Below are positions 6,413 to 14,427 of a stretch of DNA of 31,205 nucleotides, one piece after another (position 1 is the first letter of the stretch; every line of letters starts with the position of its first letter). The DNA comes from Thermacetogenium sp. UBA4966 (GTDB taxonomy: Bacteria; Bacillota; DSM-12270; Thermacetogeniales; Thermacetogeniaceae). A program made the position numbers and the translations under genes. The notes under the pieces were generated by a model. The model saw only the letters and a list, made by a program, of their open reading frames with translations, was not told where the DNA came from and did not search any database. The stretch is from assembly GCA_002397275.1 (NCBI GenBank), contig DHAA01000078.1, positions 7,021-38,225 on the forward strand, written 5' to 3'.

Positions 6413-6769
6413 ATGCGTGACAGCCGTGAGACCGATATTGGCAAGATAGAGATCACCCCCGAGGCACTGGCAACGATAGCCGGCGCCGCGGCAGTTCGCT
6501 GTTTCGGCATTGTGGGGATGGTTCCCCGGGGACTGCGACAGGGTTTCTCGGAAATTCTGGGAGGGGATGCTTTAAGCAGGGGAGTAGAAATAAAACAGGA
6601 TGAGTCAGGGGTTAAAATTGACCTCTGGGTTGTCATGTCCTATGGAGTAAATATAGCTCAAGTCGCTCATAACGTGATGCAAACCGTCGGTTACGAAATC
6701 GAAAAGATGACCGGTCTGCGCGCGTTGGAAGTGAACGTTAACGTTATGGGTGTAAGAGTCTTTGAGTAA
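6413..6769 (+). CDS. Asp23/Gls24 family envelope stress protein
   Basis: Members of this family (for example B. subtilis YloU) are small envelope-associated proteins; they usually lie directly upstream of the fatty acid kinase gene fakA/yloV, as here. The 118-residue protein shows the family pattern 'GKIEITPEALATIAGAAAVRCFGIVGM' near the N-terminus, then 'DLWVVMSYGVNIAQVAHNVMQTV' and 'LEVNVNVMGVRV' at the C-terminus. A longer frame opens at 6320, but ATG 6413 has AAGGGGG 9 nt upstream and the family start fits there. The TTG start of the next gene is 15 nt downstream, so the two genes are co-transcribed. The exact role of the family in anaerobes is not established. Confidence 0.93.
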   Translation: MRDSRETDIGKIEITPEALATIAGAAAVRCFGIVGMVPRGLRQGFSEILGGDALSRGVEIKQDESGVKIDLWVVMSYGVNIAQVAHNVMQTVGYEIEKMTGLRALEVNVNVMGVRVFE

Positions 6770-6784
6770 TGAGGAGGAACCTGA

Positions 6785-8395
6785 TTGGAGCGGTATGTAA
6801 CCGGGGAGCAGGTAAAGCGTCTTTTTCTGGGCGGACTGGCAGCGATTGAAGAGCACCAGCAGGAAGTAGACAGCCTGAATGTTTTTCCTGTTCCTGATGG
6901 TGATACAGGTCGGAATATGTATCTAACGATGGCTGCAGCGGTAAAAGAATTGGAAAAGGTCTCTGCCTCCAATATTGGGGATGTCGGAGAGGCGGCAGCC
7001 CGCGGTTCGCTGATGGGCGCCCGGGGAAATTCGGGTGTGATCTTATCGCAGCTGATTCGGGGCCTCACCGATGGCCTGAAGGAAAAAGAACAGATAACTG
7101 TGCCGGAATTTGCCGGCAACTGGCAGGCTGCGGTAGCCAGCGCTTACCGCGCGGTGATCAAACCTGTTGAAGGCACCATGCTGACCGTAGCCAAGAGCTT
7201 GGCCCAGGGAATGAAAGAAGCCGCCTCCCAAGACAAAGAGCTGGAAAAGATGTTGGAGGATGCTATCCGTAAAGGCTATCAGACATTAGAGAGGACCCCG
7301 GAAATGCTCCCTGTTTTAAAGAAGGCAGGGGTTATCGACGCCGGCGGCAAGGGCCTGCTGGTAATACTCGAGGGTGGACTTACCGCTCTCAGCGACGGCG
7401 CTTATACACAGGCGAAAGAAAAGCCCTCCCCTGATATAACAAAAGCAGCCGAGGCGCCGCGGGATGAGGATTTTACTTATATGTACTGTACGGAATTTCT
7501 TCTTGAGGCCGATCCCTCTCTGGAAACAGCCGTGAAGGCACACCTGGAGGGGATGGGAGGAAGTATGGTCACCGGCAGCGCCGGCGGCTTAATTAAGATT
7601 CATATTCACACCAATAGCCCGGGAAGGGTTTTAGAATACTGTCAGGGGTATGGAACCCTGCATGACATTAAGATCGATAACATGTACGACCAGTGGAAGG
7701 CGGAATCCGGAGCTAATCTTGACGAAACCGAGCAAAGCGCAGAGATCGGTATCGTGGCTGTCGGAGCGGGGGAGGGCATTAAGCAGCTGTTCAAGGATCT
7801 GGGCGCGGTCCGGGTAATCGAGGGCGGCCAAACCATGAATCCTCCGGTGGAGGAGTTCGTGCAGGCTATCGAAAAGACGCCTGCGCGTCAGGTGCTGGTT
7901 CTGCCCAACAATAAAAATTTGATTCTTGCGGCCAAACAGGCTCAACAGCTTGTCGACCGCCCGATAGAGGTTATTCCCTCCAAGAGTATCCCCGCCGGGA
8001 TCAGCGCTCTGTTGGTTTTTAACGATTCTATGACCCTTGAAGAAAACAGAGAAAGAATGTGCCGGCAGTTAGATGCGATTAAAGTAGGAGAAATAACTTA
8101 CGCTGTACGCGATGCCCAACTAGGAGAGCGGGAGATCAAAGAGAACGAATTGATTGGGATTTATCAGGGGGAAATAGCAGCCGCCGGCTCGTCGCAAAAG
8201 GATGTTGTGCTTGCCCTGCTGGAGAAGATGGTGGACAAAGACGACGAACTGATCACTCTATATTCCGGCGAGGGAGTGACCGCAGATACAGCGGAGGAAA
8301 TCCTGGAGCAAGTCAAGACCGCCTACCCTGAGCTGGAGGTGGATACCCACCACGGCGGCCAGCCCGTCTACTATTTCCTGATCAGCGTGGAATAG
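6785..8395 (+). CDS. fakA: DAK2 domain fatty acid kinase subunit FakA (YloV)
   Basis: FakA is the ATP-binding subunit of bacterial fatty acid kinase. With a DegV-like FakB carrier it phosphorylates fatty acids to acyl phosphates for PlsX/PlsY phospholipid synthesis. The N-terminal DhaL domain has 'NVFPVPDGDTGRNMYLTM' (32-49) with the Mg-ATP aspartates, and 'GARGNSGVILSQLIRG'. A middle domain follows, with 'HIHTNSPGRVLEY'. The C-terminal DegV-like half ends 'YPELEVDTHHGGQPVYYFLISVE', as in the family. The length of 536 residues is normal. The start is TTG, with GAGGAGG 7 nt upstream. No fakB is visible in the window; plsX is present at 20222. Confidence 0.93.
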   Translation: MERYVTGEQVKRLFLGGLAAIEEHQQEVDSLNVFPVPDGDTGRNMYLTMAAAVKELEKVSASNIGDVGEAAARGSLMGARGNSGVILSQLIRGLTDGLKEKEQITVPEFAGNWQAAVASAYRAVIKPVEGTMLTVAKSLAQGMKEAASQDKELEKMLEDAIRKGYQTLERTPEMLPVLKKAGVIDAGGKGLLVILEGGLTALSDGAYTQAKEKPSPDITKAAEAPRDEDFTYMYCTEFLLEADPSLETAVKAHLEGMGGSMVTGSAGGLIKIHIHTNSPGRVLEYCQGYGTLHDIKIDNMYDQWKAESGANLDETEQSAEIGIVAVGAGEGIKQLFKDLGAVRVIEGGQTMNPPVEEFVQAIEKTPARQVLVLPNNKNLILAAKQAQQLVDRPIEVIPSKSIPAGISALLVFNDSMTLEENRERMCRQLDAIKVGEITYAVRDAQLGEREIKENELIGIYQGEIAAAGSSQKDVVLALLEKMVDKDDELITLYSGEGVTADTAEEILEQVKTAYPELEVDTHHGGQPVYYFLISVE

Positions 8396-8424
8396 GAGTG
8401 GAATGAACAATCAGTGGGGATACG

Positions 8425-10458
8425 ATGTTCACAGGGAAACAACTGGCGGAGATAAAAATATCCTCTCTGCCGAGAGTAGGAGAGAAAAGGGCAAAGCTTT
8501 TCCGCAAGATCGGAATTTATAATCTTTTTGATCTGCTCTATTATCTTCCCAAACGCTATGAGGACCGCCGCTTCAAAGAAACCCTCCAACCAGGCGAAAC
8601 GGCTGCGGTCATGGGCAGGATTGAGGCTGTCGAGGAGGTTAAACTGCGGCGCAACCTCACTCTGCTCAGGGTCGCTGTGCACGGAAAAATGGGCAATGTT
8701 ACAGCCCTTTGGTTTAACCAGCCGTTTATGAAAAGGTCCCTGCGCAAGGGCTTGACCATAGCTGTCGCCGGTAAGGTGGAGCGGAATCTTTCCGGATATG
8801 AGATGACGGTTACGGATTATGAAACAGGCAGCCTGCGCAATCCGGTTCATGTAGGGCGTATCGCGCCCGTTTACGGGACGACGGAGAATTTGGGGCAGCG
8901 TTCTTTGAGGCGGCTGATGTACCTCTCTGTCGTTTCCTATGCGCAAAAAGTAAAAGATCTTGTTTCTCCGCAGCTGAGCAGAGAGCTGAAACTAGTCCCT
9001 CTTTCCCAGGCCATTAAAGATATTCATTTTCCCAGTGATGAAACAGCTCTGTCTAAAGCCAGAGAGCGCTTGGTTTGTGAGGAGCTGCTATTTTTTGAAA
9101 TAGGCTTATCCGGAGTTCAGCGGCTGATCCGCAGAGAAGGGACCGCGCATAAGCCCAAGAGCAGCCTGGCGGAGGACTTTTTGGATTTGCTCTTTTTCCC
9201 CCTTACAGCTGCTCAGCAGCGAGCGATGGCGGAGATCCGTGGGGATTTGAGCAGTGCGAAGAGGATGTACCGCCTGCTGCAGGGGGATGTGGGCTGCGGG
9301 AAAACTGTCGTCGCCCTTTACGCCCTGTTGTTTGTGGTTGCCGCCGGTTTTCAGGGGGTATTGATGGCGCCCACAGAGGTTCTGGCGGAGCAGCACTATT
9401 TAGGAATGAGCGGGCTTGTGACAGGGCTGGGGGTGCAGTTGGATCTCCTGACAGGATCTATGGGGAAAAAGGAGAGAGAACACTGTCTGCGGTCTCTGCA
9501 GAGCGGTAAGACGGATGTTATCATCGGCACCCATGCCCTGCTCGAGGAGGAAGTAGCTTTTGCCAACCTTGGATTGGCGGTTATTGACGAGCAGCACAGA
9601 TTCGGGGTAAAACAGCGTGATCTGCTGTTGTCTAAAGCAGCCGCGCCGGATGTGCTGATCATGACCGCCACACCCATCCCGCGCAGCTTAACCTTAACGG
9701 TTTACGGCGATTTGGATCTCTCGGTGATCGATGAACTTCCTCCGGGAAGAAAAGAGGTAAAAACCTATTTTATGCCCTCTTCCCAAAAAGAGAGGGTTTA
9801 TCGCTTTGTTAAACAGGAATTAAAAGCAGGGCGTCAAGCCTACGTGGTCTGCCCGCTGATCGATGAATCAGATCATCTTGATGTAGAAGCGGCCGTGCTG
9901 CGCTATGAGGAACTGCTGAGGGATTTTCCGGAATTTAACGTCGCCTTGCTCCATGGCAGGCTGAAGATCGAGGAAAAGGAAAGAGTGATGAATGCCTTTA
10001 GAAAAGGGGATATAGATCTTTTAGTAGCCACTTCGGTCATTGAAGTGGGGATCGACGTCCCCAACGCAACCGTGATCATCATCGAAGGCGCGGAGCGCTT
10101 CGGCTTGGCCCAACTGCACCAGTTGAGGGGACGCGTGGGAAGAGGAAGGCATGAGAGTTGCTGCGTATTGATCGGCAATCCTCAAACCGAAGAGGCCAGG
10201 GAGCGGTTCAAGATACTTGTGCAAAACCGTGACGGGTTTCAGGTCGCAGAAAAGGACCTGGCTTTGAGAGGGCCGGGGGAGCTGCTGGGGACAAGGCAGC
10301 ATGGCTATTCGGATTTTCGTGTGGTCGATATCTTTCAAGACATGCCTTATCTATTAAAAATAAAAAATATTGCCAAAAGAATAGGACAGCCGGACGACGA
10401 GTTGTGGGAGGAGATTCGTTTTCGTTTCCCCTCATTGATACACGGCTTAAAAATATAA
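8425..10458 (+). CDS. recG: ATP-dependent DNA helicase RecG
   Basis: RecG regresses stalled replication forks and branch-migrates Holliday junctions and D-loops. The 677-residue protein has the N-terminal wedge (OB-fold) region ('RVGEKRAKLFRKIGIYNLFDLLYYLPKRYEDR' near the start). The superfamily 2 helicase core contains Walker A 'GDVGCGKTVV' (about residue 287), 'DEQHRFGVKQR' (about 388), 'MTATPIPRSL' and motif VI 'QLRGRVGRG'. The C-terminus 'DLALRGPGELLGTRQHG' is diagnostic of RecG. The ATG at 8425 lies 30 nt after fakA, with GTGGGGA as SD. It is probably co-transcribed with asp23-fakA and is followed by a strong terminator. Confidence 0.98.
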   Translation: MFTGKQLAEIKISSLPRVGEKRAKLFRKIGIYNLFDLLYYLPKRYEDRRFKETLQPGETAAVMGRIEAVEEVKLRRNLTLLRVAVHGKMGNVTALWFNQPFMKRSLRKGLTIAVAGKVERNLSGYEMTVTDYETGSLRNPVHVGRIAPVYGTTENLGQRSLRRLMYLSVVSYAQKVKDLVSPQLSRELKLVPLSQAIKDIHFPSDETALSKARERLVCEELLFFEIGLSGVQRLIRREGTAHKPKSSLAEDFLDLLFFPLTAAQQRAMAEIRGDLSSAKRMYRLLQGDVGCGKTVVALYALLFVVAAGFQGVLMAPTEVLAEQHYLGMSGLVTGLGVQLDLLTGSMGKKEREHCLRSLQSGKTDVIIGTHALLEEEVAFANLGLAVIDEQHRFGVKQRDLLLSKAAAPDVLIMTATPIPRSLTLTVYGDLDLSVIDELPPGRKEVKTYFMPSSQKERVYRFVKQELKAGRQAYVVCPLIDESDHLDVEAAVLRYEELLRDFPEFNVALLHGRLKIEEKERVMNAFRKGDIDLLVATSVIEVGIDVPNATVIIIEGAERFGLAQLHQLRGRVGRGRHESCCVLIGNPQTEEARERFKILVQNRDGFQVAEKDLALRGPGELLGTRQHGYSDFRVVDIFQDMPYLLKIKNIAKRIGQPDDELWEEIRFRFPSLIHGLKI

Positions 10459-10512
10459 GTCCGCCAGTCTCCTTTTTTAAATTTTAAAAAAACAAAAAAT
10501 GAGATAGTTAAT

Positions 10513-10547
10513 AAAAAACCTCACATCTCCCGCAGCGAGGTTTTTTT
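10513..10547 (+). terminator. Intrinsic terminator after recG
   Basis: AAAAAACCTC (10513-10522) pairs with GAGGTTTTTT (10537-10546) around a 14-nt loop, and the right arm runs into a stretch of seven T. It separates recG from the SASP genes. Confidence 0.85.
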
Positions 10548-10562
10548 GGTTTGATCTTACTC

Positions 10563-10591
10563 GTATGCGATAAGAATTTTTGCTTACACTA
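10563..10591 (+). promoter_or_regulatory. Candidate sigma-G promoter of the SASP genes
   Basis: GTATG (10563-10567) fits the sigma-G -35 consensus GHATR, and TACACTA (10585-10591) fits CATHHTA at five of seven positions, with a 17-bp spacer. SASP genes are known members of the sigma-G regulon in spore formers. A similar arrangement lies upstream of gpr. There is a leader of about 100 nt before the first SASP. Confidence 0.4.
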
Positions 10592-10702
10592 ATGAGAGAA
10601 AATCGAATAAAACCTGTATAAAGCAGGTGGATTTCGGGAAATACTTCTAGGATAAAAAACTTTAAGCCGTTAATACTAACTTTAAAGAAAGGAGGGATAA
10701 AG

Positions 10703-10978
10703 ATGGGTTCAGGCCAAAAACGGAACAAACTTCTTATCCCCGAAGCCGGTCAGGCGATGCAGCAGTTCAAATATGAATTAGCCCAGGAAGTGGGTATAGC
10801 CAATCAAATTCAAGGCGATTACTGGGGACACATTTCTTCCAGGGATTGCGGCGCCGTAGGCGGCGGGATGGTGCGACGGATGATTCAGACTGTCGAGCAG
10901 CAGATTGCTCAGCAGGGCAGCCCGGCGCAGACGATTGCAGCTACCAACCAAACACAGGCGCCAGGAACTATTCAATAA
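10703..10978 (+). CDS. Alpha/beta-type small acid-soluble spore protein 1
   Basis: Alpha/beta SASPs coat DNA in the dormant spore, switch it towards an A-like form and protect it from UV and other damage. They are degraded at germination to supply amino acids. The 91-residue protein has both family blocks: 'EAGQAMQQFKYELAQEVGI' (GPR recognition around E-V-G-I) and 'GDYWGHISSRDCGAVGGGMVRRMI', the DNA-binding helix region. A glutamine-rich tail follows. A strong SD (AAAGGAGGG) precedes the ATG. It is paired with a second SASP 25 nt downstream and lies next to the protease gene gpr, which is an unusually tidy functional neighbourhood. The 'DCG' cysteine replaces the more common 'N-G' type residues. 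Confidence 0.95.
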   Translation: MGSGQKRNKLLIPEAGQAMQQFKYELAQEVGIANQIQGDYWGHISSRDCGAVGGGMVRRMIQTVEQQIAQQGSPAQTIAATNQTQAPGTIQ

Positions 10979-11003
10979 ATAATAAAAAAAGGAGGGTGGA
11001 AAA

Positions 11004-11252
11004 ATGGGACAGGGACAAAAGAAAAACAAGCTGCTTGTTCCGGAAGCTAATAACGCCATGAATCAGTTCAAGTATGAAATGGCCAATGAAGTCGGAATAA
11101 GCAACCAGATTCAAGGGGATTATTGGGGACACCTTTCTTCCAGGGATTGCGGCGCTGTGGGCGGCGCGATGGTCAGGCGCATGATTCAGCAGTACCAGCA
11201 GAGTGTTGCCGGCCAGCAGCCTCAGCAGCCCCAGACACCTACGCTGCGCTAA
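11004..11252 (+). CDS. Alpha/beta-type small acid-soluble spore protein 2
   Basis: This 82-residue SASP closely resembles the previous gene product across the core: 'QFKYEMANEVGISNQIQGDYWGHLSSRDCGAVGGAMVRRMI'-type sequence at the same spacing. The two genes thus look like a tandem duplication with divergent tails (here rich in Q and P). The SD AAAGGAGGG is the same as for copy 1. The E-V-G-I site for the GPR protease is intact. No promoter is visible in the 25-nt gap, so it is probably co-transcribed with copy 1 in the forespore. It is followed by a perfect 10-bp terminator stem. Confidence 0.95.
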   Translation: MGQGQKKNKLLVPEANNAMNQFKYEMANEVGISNQIQGDYWGHLSSRDCGAVGGAMVRRMIQQYQQSVAGQQPQQPQTPTLR

Positions 11253-11279
11253 ACAGAATAAAAATGAAAAGGGAATTAT

Positions 11280-11317
11280 CAGGCGGACTATAAAAACCAG
11301 TCCGCCTGCTGCTTTTT
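11280..11317 (+). terminator. Intrinsic terminator after the SASP pair
   Basis: CAGGCGGACT (11280-11289) pairs perfectly with AGTCCGCCTG (11299-11308), and CTGCTTTTTTT follows. It lies between the convergent SASP and gpr genes. Confidence 0.9.
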
Positions 11318-12277
11318 TTAATACATAAGCGATACGAGTTCTTCTTCAGGTATACGCTGGTGAACGGCTAAAGTAATCCCCCTGCTGATTGTCCGCCCTG
11401 CATTTTGAATGAGGTCGTCGATTTCACGAGGGGTTACGATTAAAGATCCTTGAAAAGGCTCGAGCACGTCGCTCAAAGTTTCTTTGATATAAACCGGATG
11501 CTGCTTGCCCGGCGAGAACTTGGCGGCGTATGTTTCCAGAGCGGTTTTAGCGATAAGCGCGGCGTCTACTACGGTGGGTACTCCGATGGCAATAACAGGG
11601 ATGCCCATCGTTTGATAGCTGATTTCCGATCTTTGATTATTGACCCCGGATCCGGGAGTAACGCCGCTGTTACCTATTTGAATCGTCGTTCCCAGACGAG
11701 ATATATTGGCCGCGGCAAGGGCGTCGACAGCAATAATTACGTTTGGCTGAACCTTCTCTGCGACTCCCCGTATGATTTCCGCGGTTTCTATACCTGTTAT
11801 TCCTAAAACGCCGGGAGCGATGGCACACACCGATTGATAATTCTCCACCGCTTCAGGCATATGCTGAAAAAGATGGCGGGTAATCAGTGTGTTTTCAACA
11901 ACAGAGGGTCCCAAGGCATCGGGTGTCGCCTGCCGGTTGCCCAATCCGATGATCAGTACCGTTTCCTGCCCGGTGAGCTGCAAAAGATTTTTTAGGTGCT
12001 GTGCCAACACATCCGCTACGCTTTGCTGAACATCCGGAGCTTTATATTTCAGTTCGGGCGCTTCTATGGTAATATATGTGCCTCTGGGTTTGCCCATCAC
12101 TTTCTCCGCATTTTCGTCCATAATGTTGATCACGGTAACCGTGCCGTGAGGAAAGGTCTGCTGTTGCTCGCTCACCCCGGATACTTCACGCCCCGTTGCT
12201 CCTCGAACCAGATCCCTGGCTTCTAATGCAAGATCTGTACGCGTATGCAGATGCTGCGATAAATTTGCGCCGTTCAA
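11318..12277 (-). CDS. gpr: Germination protease GPR
   Basis: GPR is the aspartic-type endoprotease that starts degradation of alpha/beta SASPs when spores germinate. It is made as a zymogen in the forespore and loses a short N-terminal propeptide. Here 'TRTDLALEA' (about 12-20) marks the processing region and the start of the mature enzyme. The core motifs 'LIIGLGNRQATPDALGP', 'VCAIAPGVLGITGIETAEII', 'VIAVDALAAANISRLGTTIQIGNSGVTPGSGV' and 'IPVIAIGVPTVVDAA' are all present. The length is 319 residues. The start is TTG, with AAAAGGAGAG upstream at correct distance. It converges on its two substrate genes. Confidence 0.97.
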   Translation of the reverse strand: MNGANLSQHLHTRTDLALEARDLVRGATGREVSGVSEQQQTFPHGTVTVINIMDENAEKVMGKPRGTYITIEAPELKYKAPDVQQSVADVLAQHLKNLLQLTGQETVLIIGLGNRQATPDALGPSVVENTLITRHLFQHMPEAVENYQSVCAIAPGVLGITGIETAEIIRGVAEKVQPNVIIAVDALAAANISRLGTTIQIGNSGVTPGSGVNNQRSEISYQTMGIPVIAIGVPTVVDAALIAKTALETYAAKFSPGKQHPVYIKETLSDVLEPFQGSLIVTPREIDDLIQNAGRTISRGITLAVHQRIPEEELVSLMY

Positions 12278-12309
12278 AATAACTCTCCTTTTTTCACTAA
12301 GCTTTTCTT

Positions 12310-12338
12310 TAGGTTCACCAAATAATATACATTTATAC
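12310..12338 (-). promoter_or_regulatory. Candidate sigma-G promoter of gpr
   Basis: On the minus strand, GTATA (rc of 12334-12338) and GAACCTA (rc of 12310-12316) are separated by 17 bp. They match GHATR fully and CATHHTA at five of seven positions. The spacer and the pattern of matches are the same as in the SASP promoter. gpr is known to be a forespore gene. Confidence 0.35.
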
Positions 12339-12412
12339 CATTAAGCAAAAAAAGCTTATATTAATAAATGGTTTTTAAAAGAAATTGTCGAATATAAACC
12401 AGAGGTGAAATC

Positions 12413-13003
12413 ATGGAGTGGCCGATACAACTGGATCGCGTCAAGAACATGGAGCAATTGAAAGATTATTGTCTGCAGTGTCGATGGTGTTCTCTCCGCA
12501 GCGGCGCCGCCAATGTTGTTTTTGGAGAAGGCGACTCTCAGACTAAATTAATGCTGGTGGGAGAGGCGCCCGGTGCGGAAGAAGACCGGCTGCAGCGGCC
12601 TTTTGTCGGGGAGGCAGGAAAGTTACTCGATAAGATCCTGACTGCCAGCGGTTTTCGGCGAGAGGAAGTCTATATTACCAACGTTGTCAAGTGCCGCCCT
12701 CCACATAACCGCACTCCTCAAAAAGAGGAGGCGGATAGCTGTTTTGTCTACTTAATCCGTCAAATTGAATTTATACACCCGTCTCTGATCGTTTGCCTGG
12801 GGGCGCTGGCTACCAAATACTTGGTGCATCCTGAGGCCAGAGTAACCGAGGTCAGAGGAGACGTTTTCCATAAAGGCGGGATGCGCATCGTTCCCACTTA
12901 TCATCCGGCCGCGCTGCTGCGTGACGCCGGTAAGAAAAAACCGGTATGGAGCGATTTTCAAAAGATCAGGGATCTCTATCTGGAAGAAAAACCGACGCCA
13001 TAA
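12413..13003 (+). CDS. Uracil-DNA glycosylase, family 4 ([4Fe-4S])
   Basis: This enzyme removes uracil from DNA that arises by cytosine deamination or dUMP misincorporation, starting base excision repair. The 196-residue protein has the four cysteines expected to hold a [4Fe-4S] cluster: C20 and C23 in 'YCLQCRWC', C94 in 'NVVKCRPP', and C110. Catalytic motif 1 is 'GEAPGAEEDRLQRPFVG' (50-66). The conserved 'YITNVVKCRPPHNRTP' and motif 2 'HPAALLR' (164-170) are present. These place it in the family 4 (UDGa) group rather than family 1 Ung. An ATG at 12413 has GAGGTGA upstream. It is transcribed divergently from gpr; no clear promoter was found. Confidence 0.93.
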   Translation: MEWPIQLDRVKNMEQLKDYCLQCRWCSLRSGAANVVFGEGDSQTKLMLVGEAPGAEEDRLQRPFVGEAGKLLDKILTASGFRREEVYITNVVKCRPPHNRTPQKEEADSCFVYLIRQIEFIHPSLIVCLGALATKYLVHPEARVTEVRGDVFHKGGMRIVPTYHPAALLRDAGKKKPVWSDFQKIRDLYLEEKPTP

Positions 13004-13011
13004 AAAGAAAA

Positions 13012-13050
13012 GCCGCAAATTATTTTAAATAACCTGCGGCGATATTTTTG
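13012..13050 (+). terminator. Palindromic terminator after udg
   Basis: GCCGCA (13012-13017) pairs with TGCGGC (13035-13040), and the interior TTATTT/AAATAA continues the stem after a 2-nt mismatch. GATATTTTTG follows. The near-perfect symmetry suggests it works in both directions. Confidence 0.7.
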
Positions 13051-13125
13051 CTCGCCATTGAGAACGTATACTTTTCAAGCAACGATCTCAATGGCGTGGG
13101 AGAGGAGAAACTGGAGGAAGAGCTC

Positions 13126-13227
13126 ATGGTAGAGAGCGTACTGCAACAGGTGCTGCCGATTAGCTACATCCTATTTTACTACTGCTCTCCCCATGAAGAC
13201 CCTTTAGCCAATTCTATTTTTGCCTAA
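13126..13227 (+). CDS. Possible small ORF, 33 codons
   Basis: ATG 13126 follows GGAGG (13113-13117) at 8 nt, a textbook spacing, and the frame ends at TAA 13227. The product has a hydrophobic middle (VLPISYILFYYC) and could be a small membrane peptide. The frame is also open upstream to TTG 13048, so it may instead be the end of a decayed gene. I do not recognise either version. Confidence 0.25.
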   Translation: MVESVLQQVLPISYILFYYCSPHEDPLANSIFA

Positions 13228-13292
13228 TATAAACTTTTTATTCATTAATTATATAGGTATTTTATTCCATAGCATGTTGCCACAATCTTTAA

Positions 13293-13321
13293 TTGTAAAA
13301 GATGGACATGACGGGTATAAT
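13293..13321 (+). promoter_or_regulatory. rsmD promoter
   Basis: TTGTAA (13293-13298) and TATAAT (13316-13321) are separated by 17 bp. The predicted transcription start (about 13328) makes the upstream ATG at 13330 nearly leaderless and so supports the downstream start at 13354. Confidence 0.75.
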
Positions 13322-13353
13322 TCTGTTATATGTCAATCTCTTGCGGTGAGAAA

Positions 13354-13908
13354 ATGTCTCTGCGGGTAATCGGCGGAATTGCCAAAGGAAAGCGTTTAAA
13401 ATCGAGAAATGTAAAACACCTGCGTCCTGCTACAGACTATGTGAAGGAAGCTCTATTCGATATACTGATGCACAGGGTGAGGGGAAGCCTATTTTTAGAT
13501 CTTTTTGCAGGGAGCGGCAGTATCGGGATTGAGGCATTGAGCAGAGGAGCGGCCAAAGCCTGCTTTGTGGAAAGAGATCCTCTCAATGCCGAGCTGATCA
13601 AGGAAAATGTGGCGATAACAGGATTTATGGACCAGGCGCAGATATACGCCTGCGATGTCCGCAAAGCTCTCTCTATGTTAAGTAACAAAGGGGACCGTTT
13701 TGATTTAATTTTTGTGGATCCTCCTTTCAGGAAGGGCCTTATCGAACCTACCCTGACTAAGATCTGGGAGCTTGCTCTCCCGGGTGCAGATGGATTGATT
13801 ATTACGCGCAGCGCTAAAAAAGAAATAATCGCGGTCTCCAAAGCTCCTTTAAGAAGTGAGAGATACGGAGACAGCGTATTGATGTTTTTTTCCGGCGATG
13901 ACTGTTAA
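13354..13908 (+). CDS. rsmD: 16S rRNA (guanine966-N2)-methyltransferase RsmD
   Basis: RsmD methylates N2 of G966 in 16S rRNA using S-adenosylmethionine, acting on assembled 30S particles. The Rossmann SAM-binding motif is 'FLDLFAGSGSIGIEALSRGA' and the catalytic motif is 'DLIFVDPPF', the N/D-P-P-F/Y of amino methyltransferases. The family N-terminus 'LRVIGGIAKGKRL' fits ATG 13354, preceded by GGTGAG. The frame also contains an ATG at 13330, which would add eight residues and almost no leader, so I chose 13354 (184 residues). Its neighbour 21 nt downstream is coaD, the classic rsmD-coaD pair. Confidence 0.95.
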   Translation: MSLRVIGGIAKGKRLKSRNVKHLRPATDYVKEALFDILMHRVRGSLFLDLFAGSGSIGIEALSRGAAKACFVERDPLNAELIKENVAITGFMDQAQIYACDVRKALSMLSNKGDRFDLIFVDPPFRKGLIEPTLTKIWELALPGADGLIITRSAKKEIIAVSKAPLRSERYGDSVLMFFSGDDC

Positions 13909-13929
13909 TTTGCGGAAAGGGTGTGGGCG

Positions 13930-14406
13930 ATGGGCATTGCGGTCTACCCGGGCAGTTTTGATCCATTTACATACGGTCACTTAGACATCATTTCCCGCGC
14001 CGCTGTGATCTTCGATAAGGTGATTGTCGCAGTGAGCGTCAACAGCGGGAAGAGTCCTCTTTTCACCATTGAGGAAAGGGTAGCGATGATTGGCAGAGAA
14101 TGCGAAAATATAGAAAATGTCGAAGTCGGTTTTTTTCGCGGGTTGCTGGTAGATTACGCCAGGGAAAAGGAAGCGGATGTTATTGTGCGCGGACTGCGCG
14201 CTGTTTCCGATTTTGAGTATGAGTTTCAGATGGCTCTGACAAACCGCAACCTGAATCCCGATCTGGAAACGATCTTTTTGGTGGCTCAGCCCATGTATTC
14301 GTTTTTGAGTTCAAGCGTTGTCAAGGAAATTGCCAGTCTCGGCGGGGATGTAGTTGGCTTTGTCTCCAAGGGGGTGGCTGAGCAGTTATATGCCAAATAT
14401 AAATAA
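13930..14406 (+). CDS. coaD: Pantetheine-phosphate adenylyltransferase CoaD
   Basis: CoaD transfers AMP from ATP to 4'-phosphopantetheine, the penultimate step of coenzyme A synthesis. The nucleotidyltransferase motif T/H-x-G-H is seen as 'TYGH' (residues 14-17) in 'AVYPGSFDPFTYGHLDI'. 'RGLRAVSDFEYEFQMALTNRNL' binds substrate, and 'YSFLSSSVVKEIASLGGDV' corresponds to the ISSSxxR region. A GTG at 13921 would add three residues, but ATG 13930 has GAAAGGG 9 nt upstream and the family normally begins M-x-I-A-V-Y-P-G. The length of 158 residues is typical. It is co-transcribed with rsmD and the following coiled-coil gene. Confidence 0.97.
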   Translation: MGIAVYPGSFDPFTYGHLDIISRAAVIFDKVIVAVSVNSGKSPLFTIEERVAMIGRECENIENVEVGFFRGLLVDYAREKEADVIVRGLRAVSDFEYEFQMALTNRNLNPDLETIFLVAQPMYSFLSSSVVKEIASLGGDVVGFVSKGVAEQLYAKYK

Positions 14407-14427
14407 GAAATCTGAGGTGTGAAGAGT

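Larger units (their letters stand above)
13004..13353. other. Structured intergenic region udg-rsmD
   Basis: Besides the udg terminator and the rsmD promoter, the 350 bp hold a perfect 11-bp inverted repeat, CGCCATTGAGA (13053-13063) and TCTCAATGGCG (13086-13096), with a 22-nt loop. It overlaps an open frame running from TTG 13048 to TAA 13227. The AT-rich part 13205-13290 shows nothing recognisable. Confidence 0.5.

Noticed and set aside
12343..12357. AAGC-A7-GCTT hairpin between gpr and udg
   Set aside because: Only four base pairs in an AT-rich stretch; too weak to call a terminator or operator.
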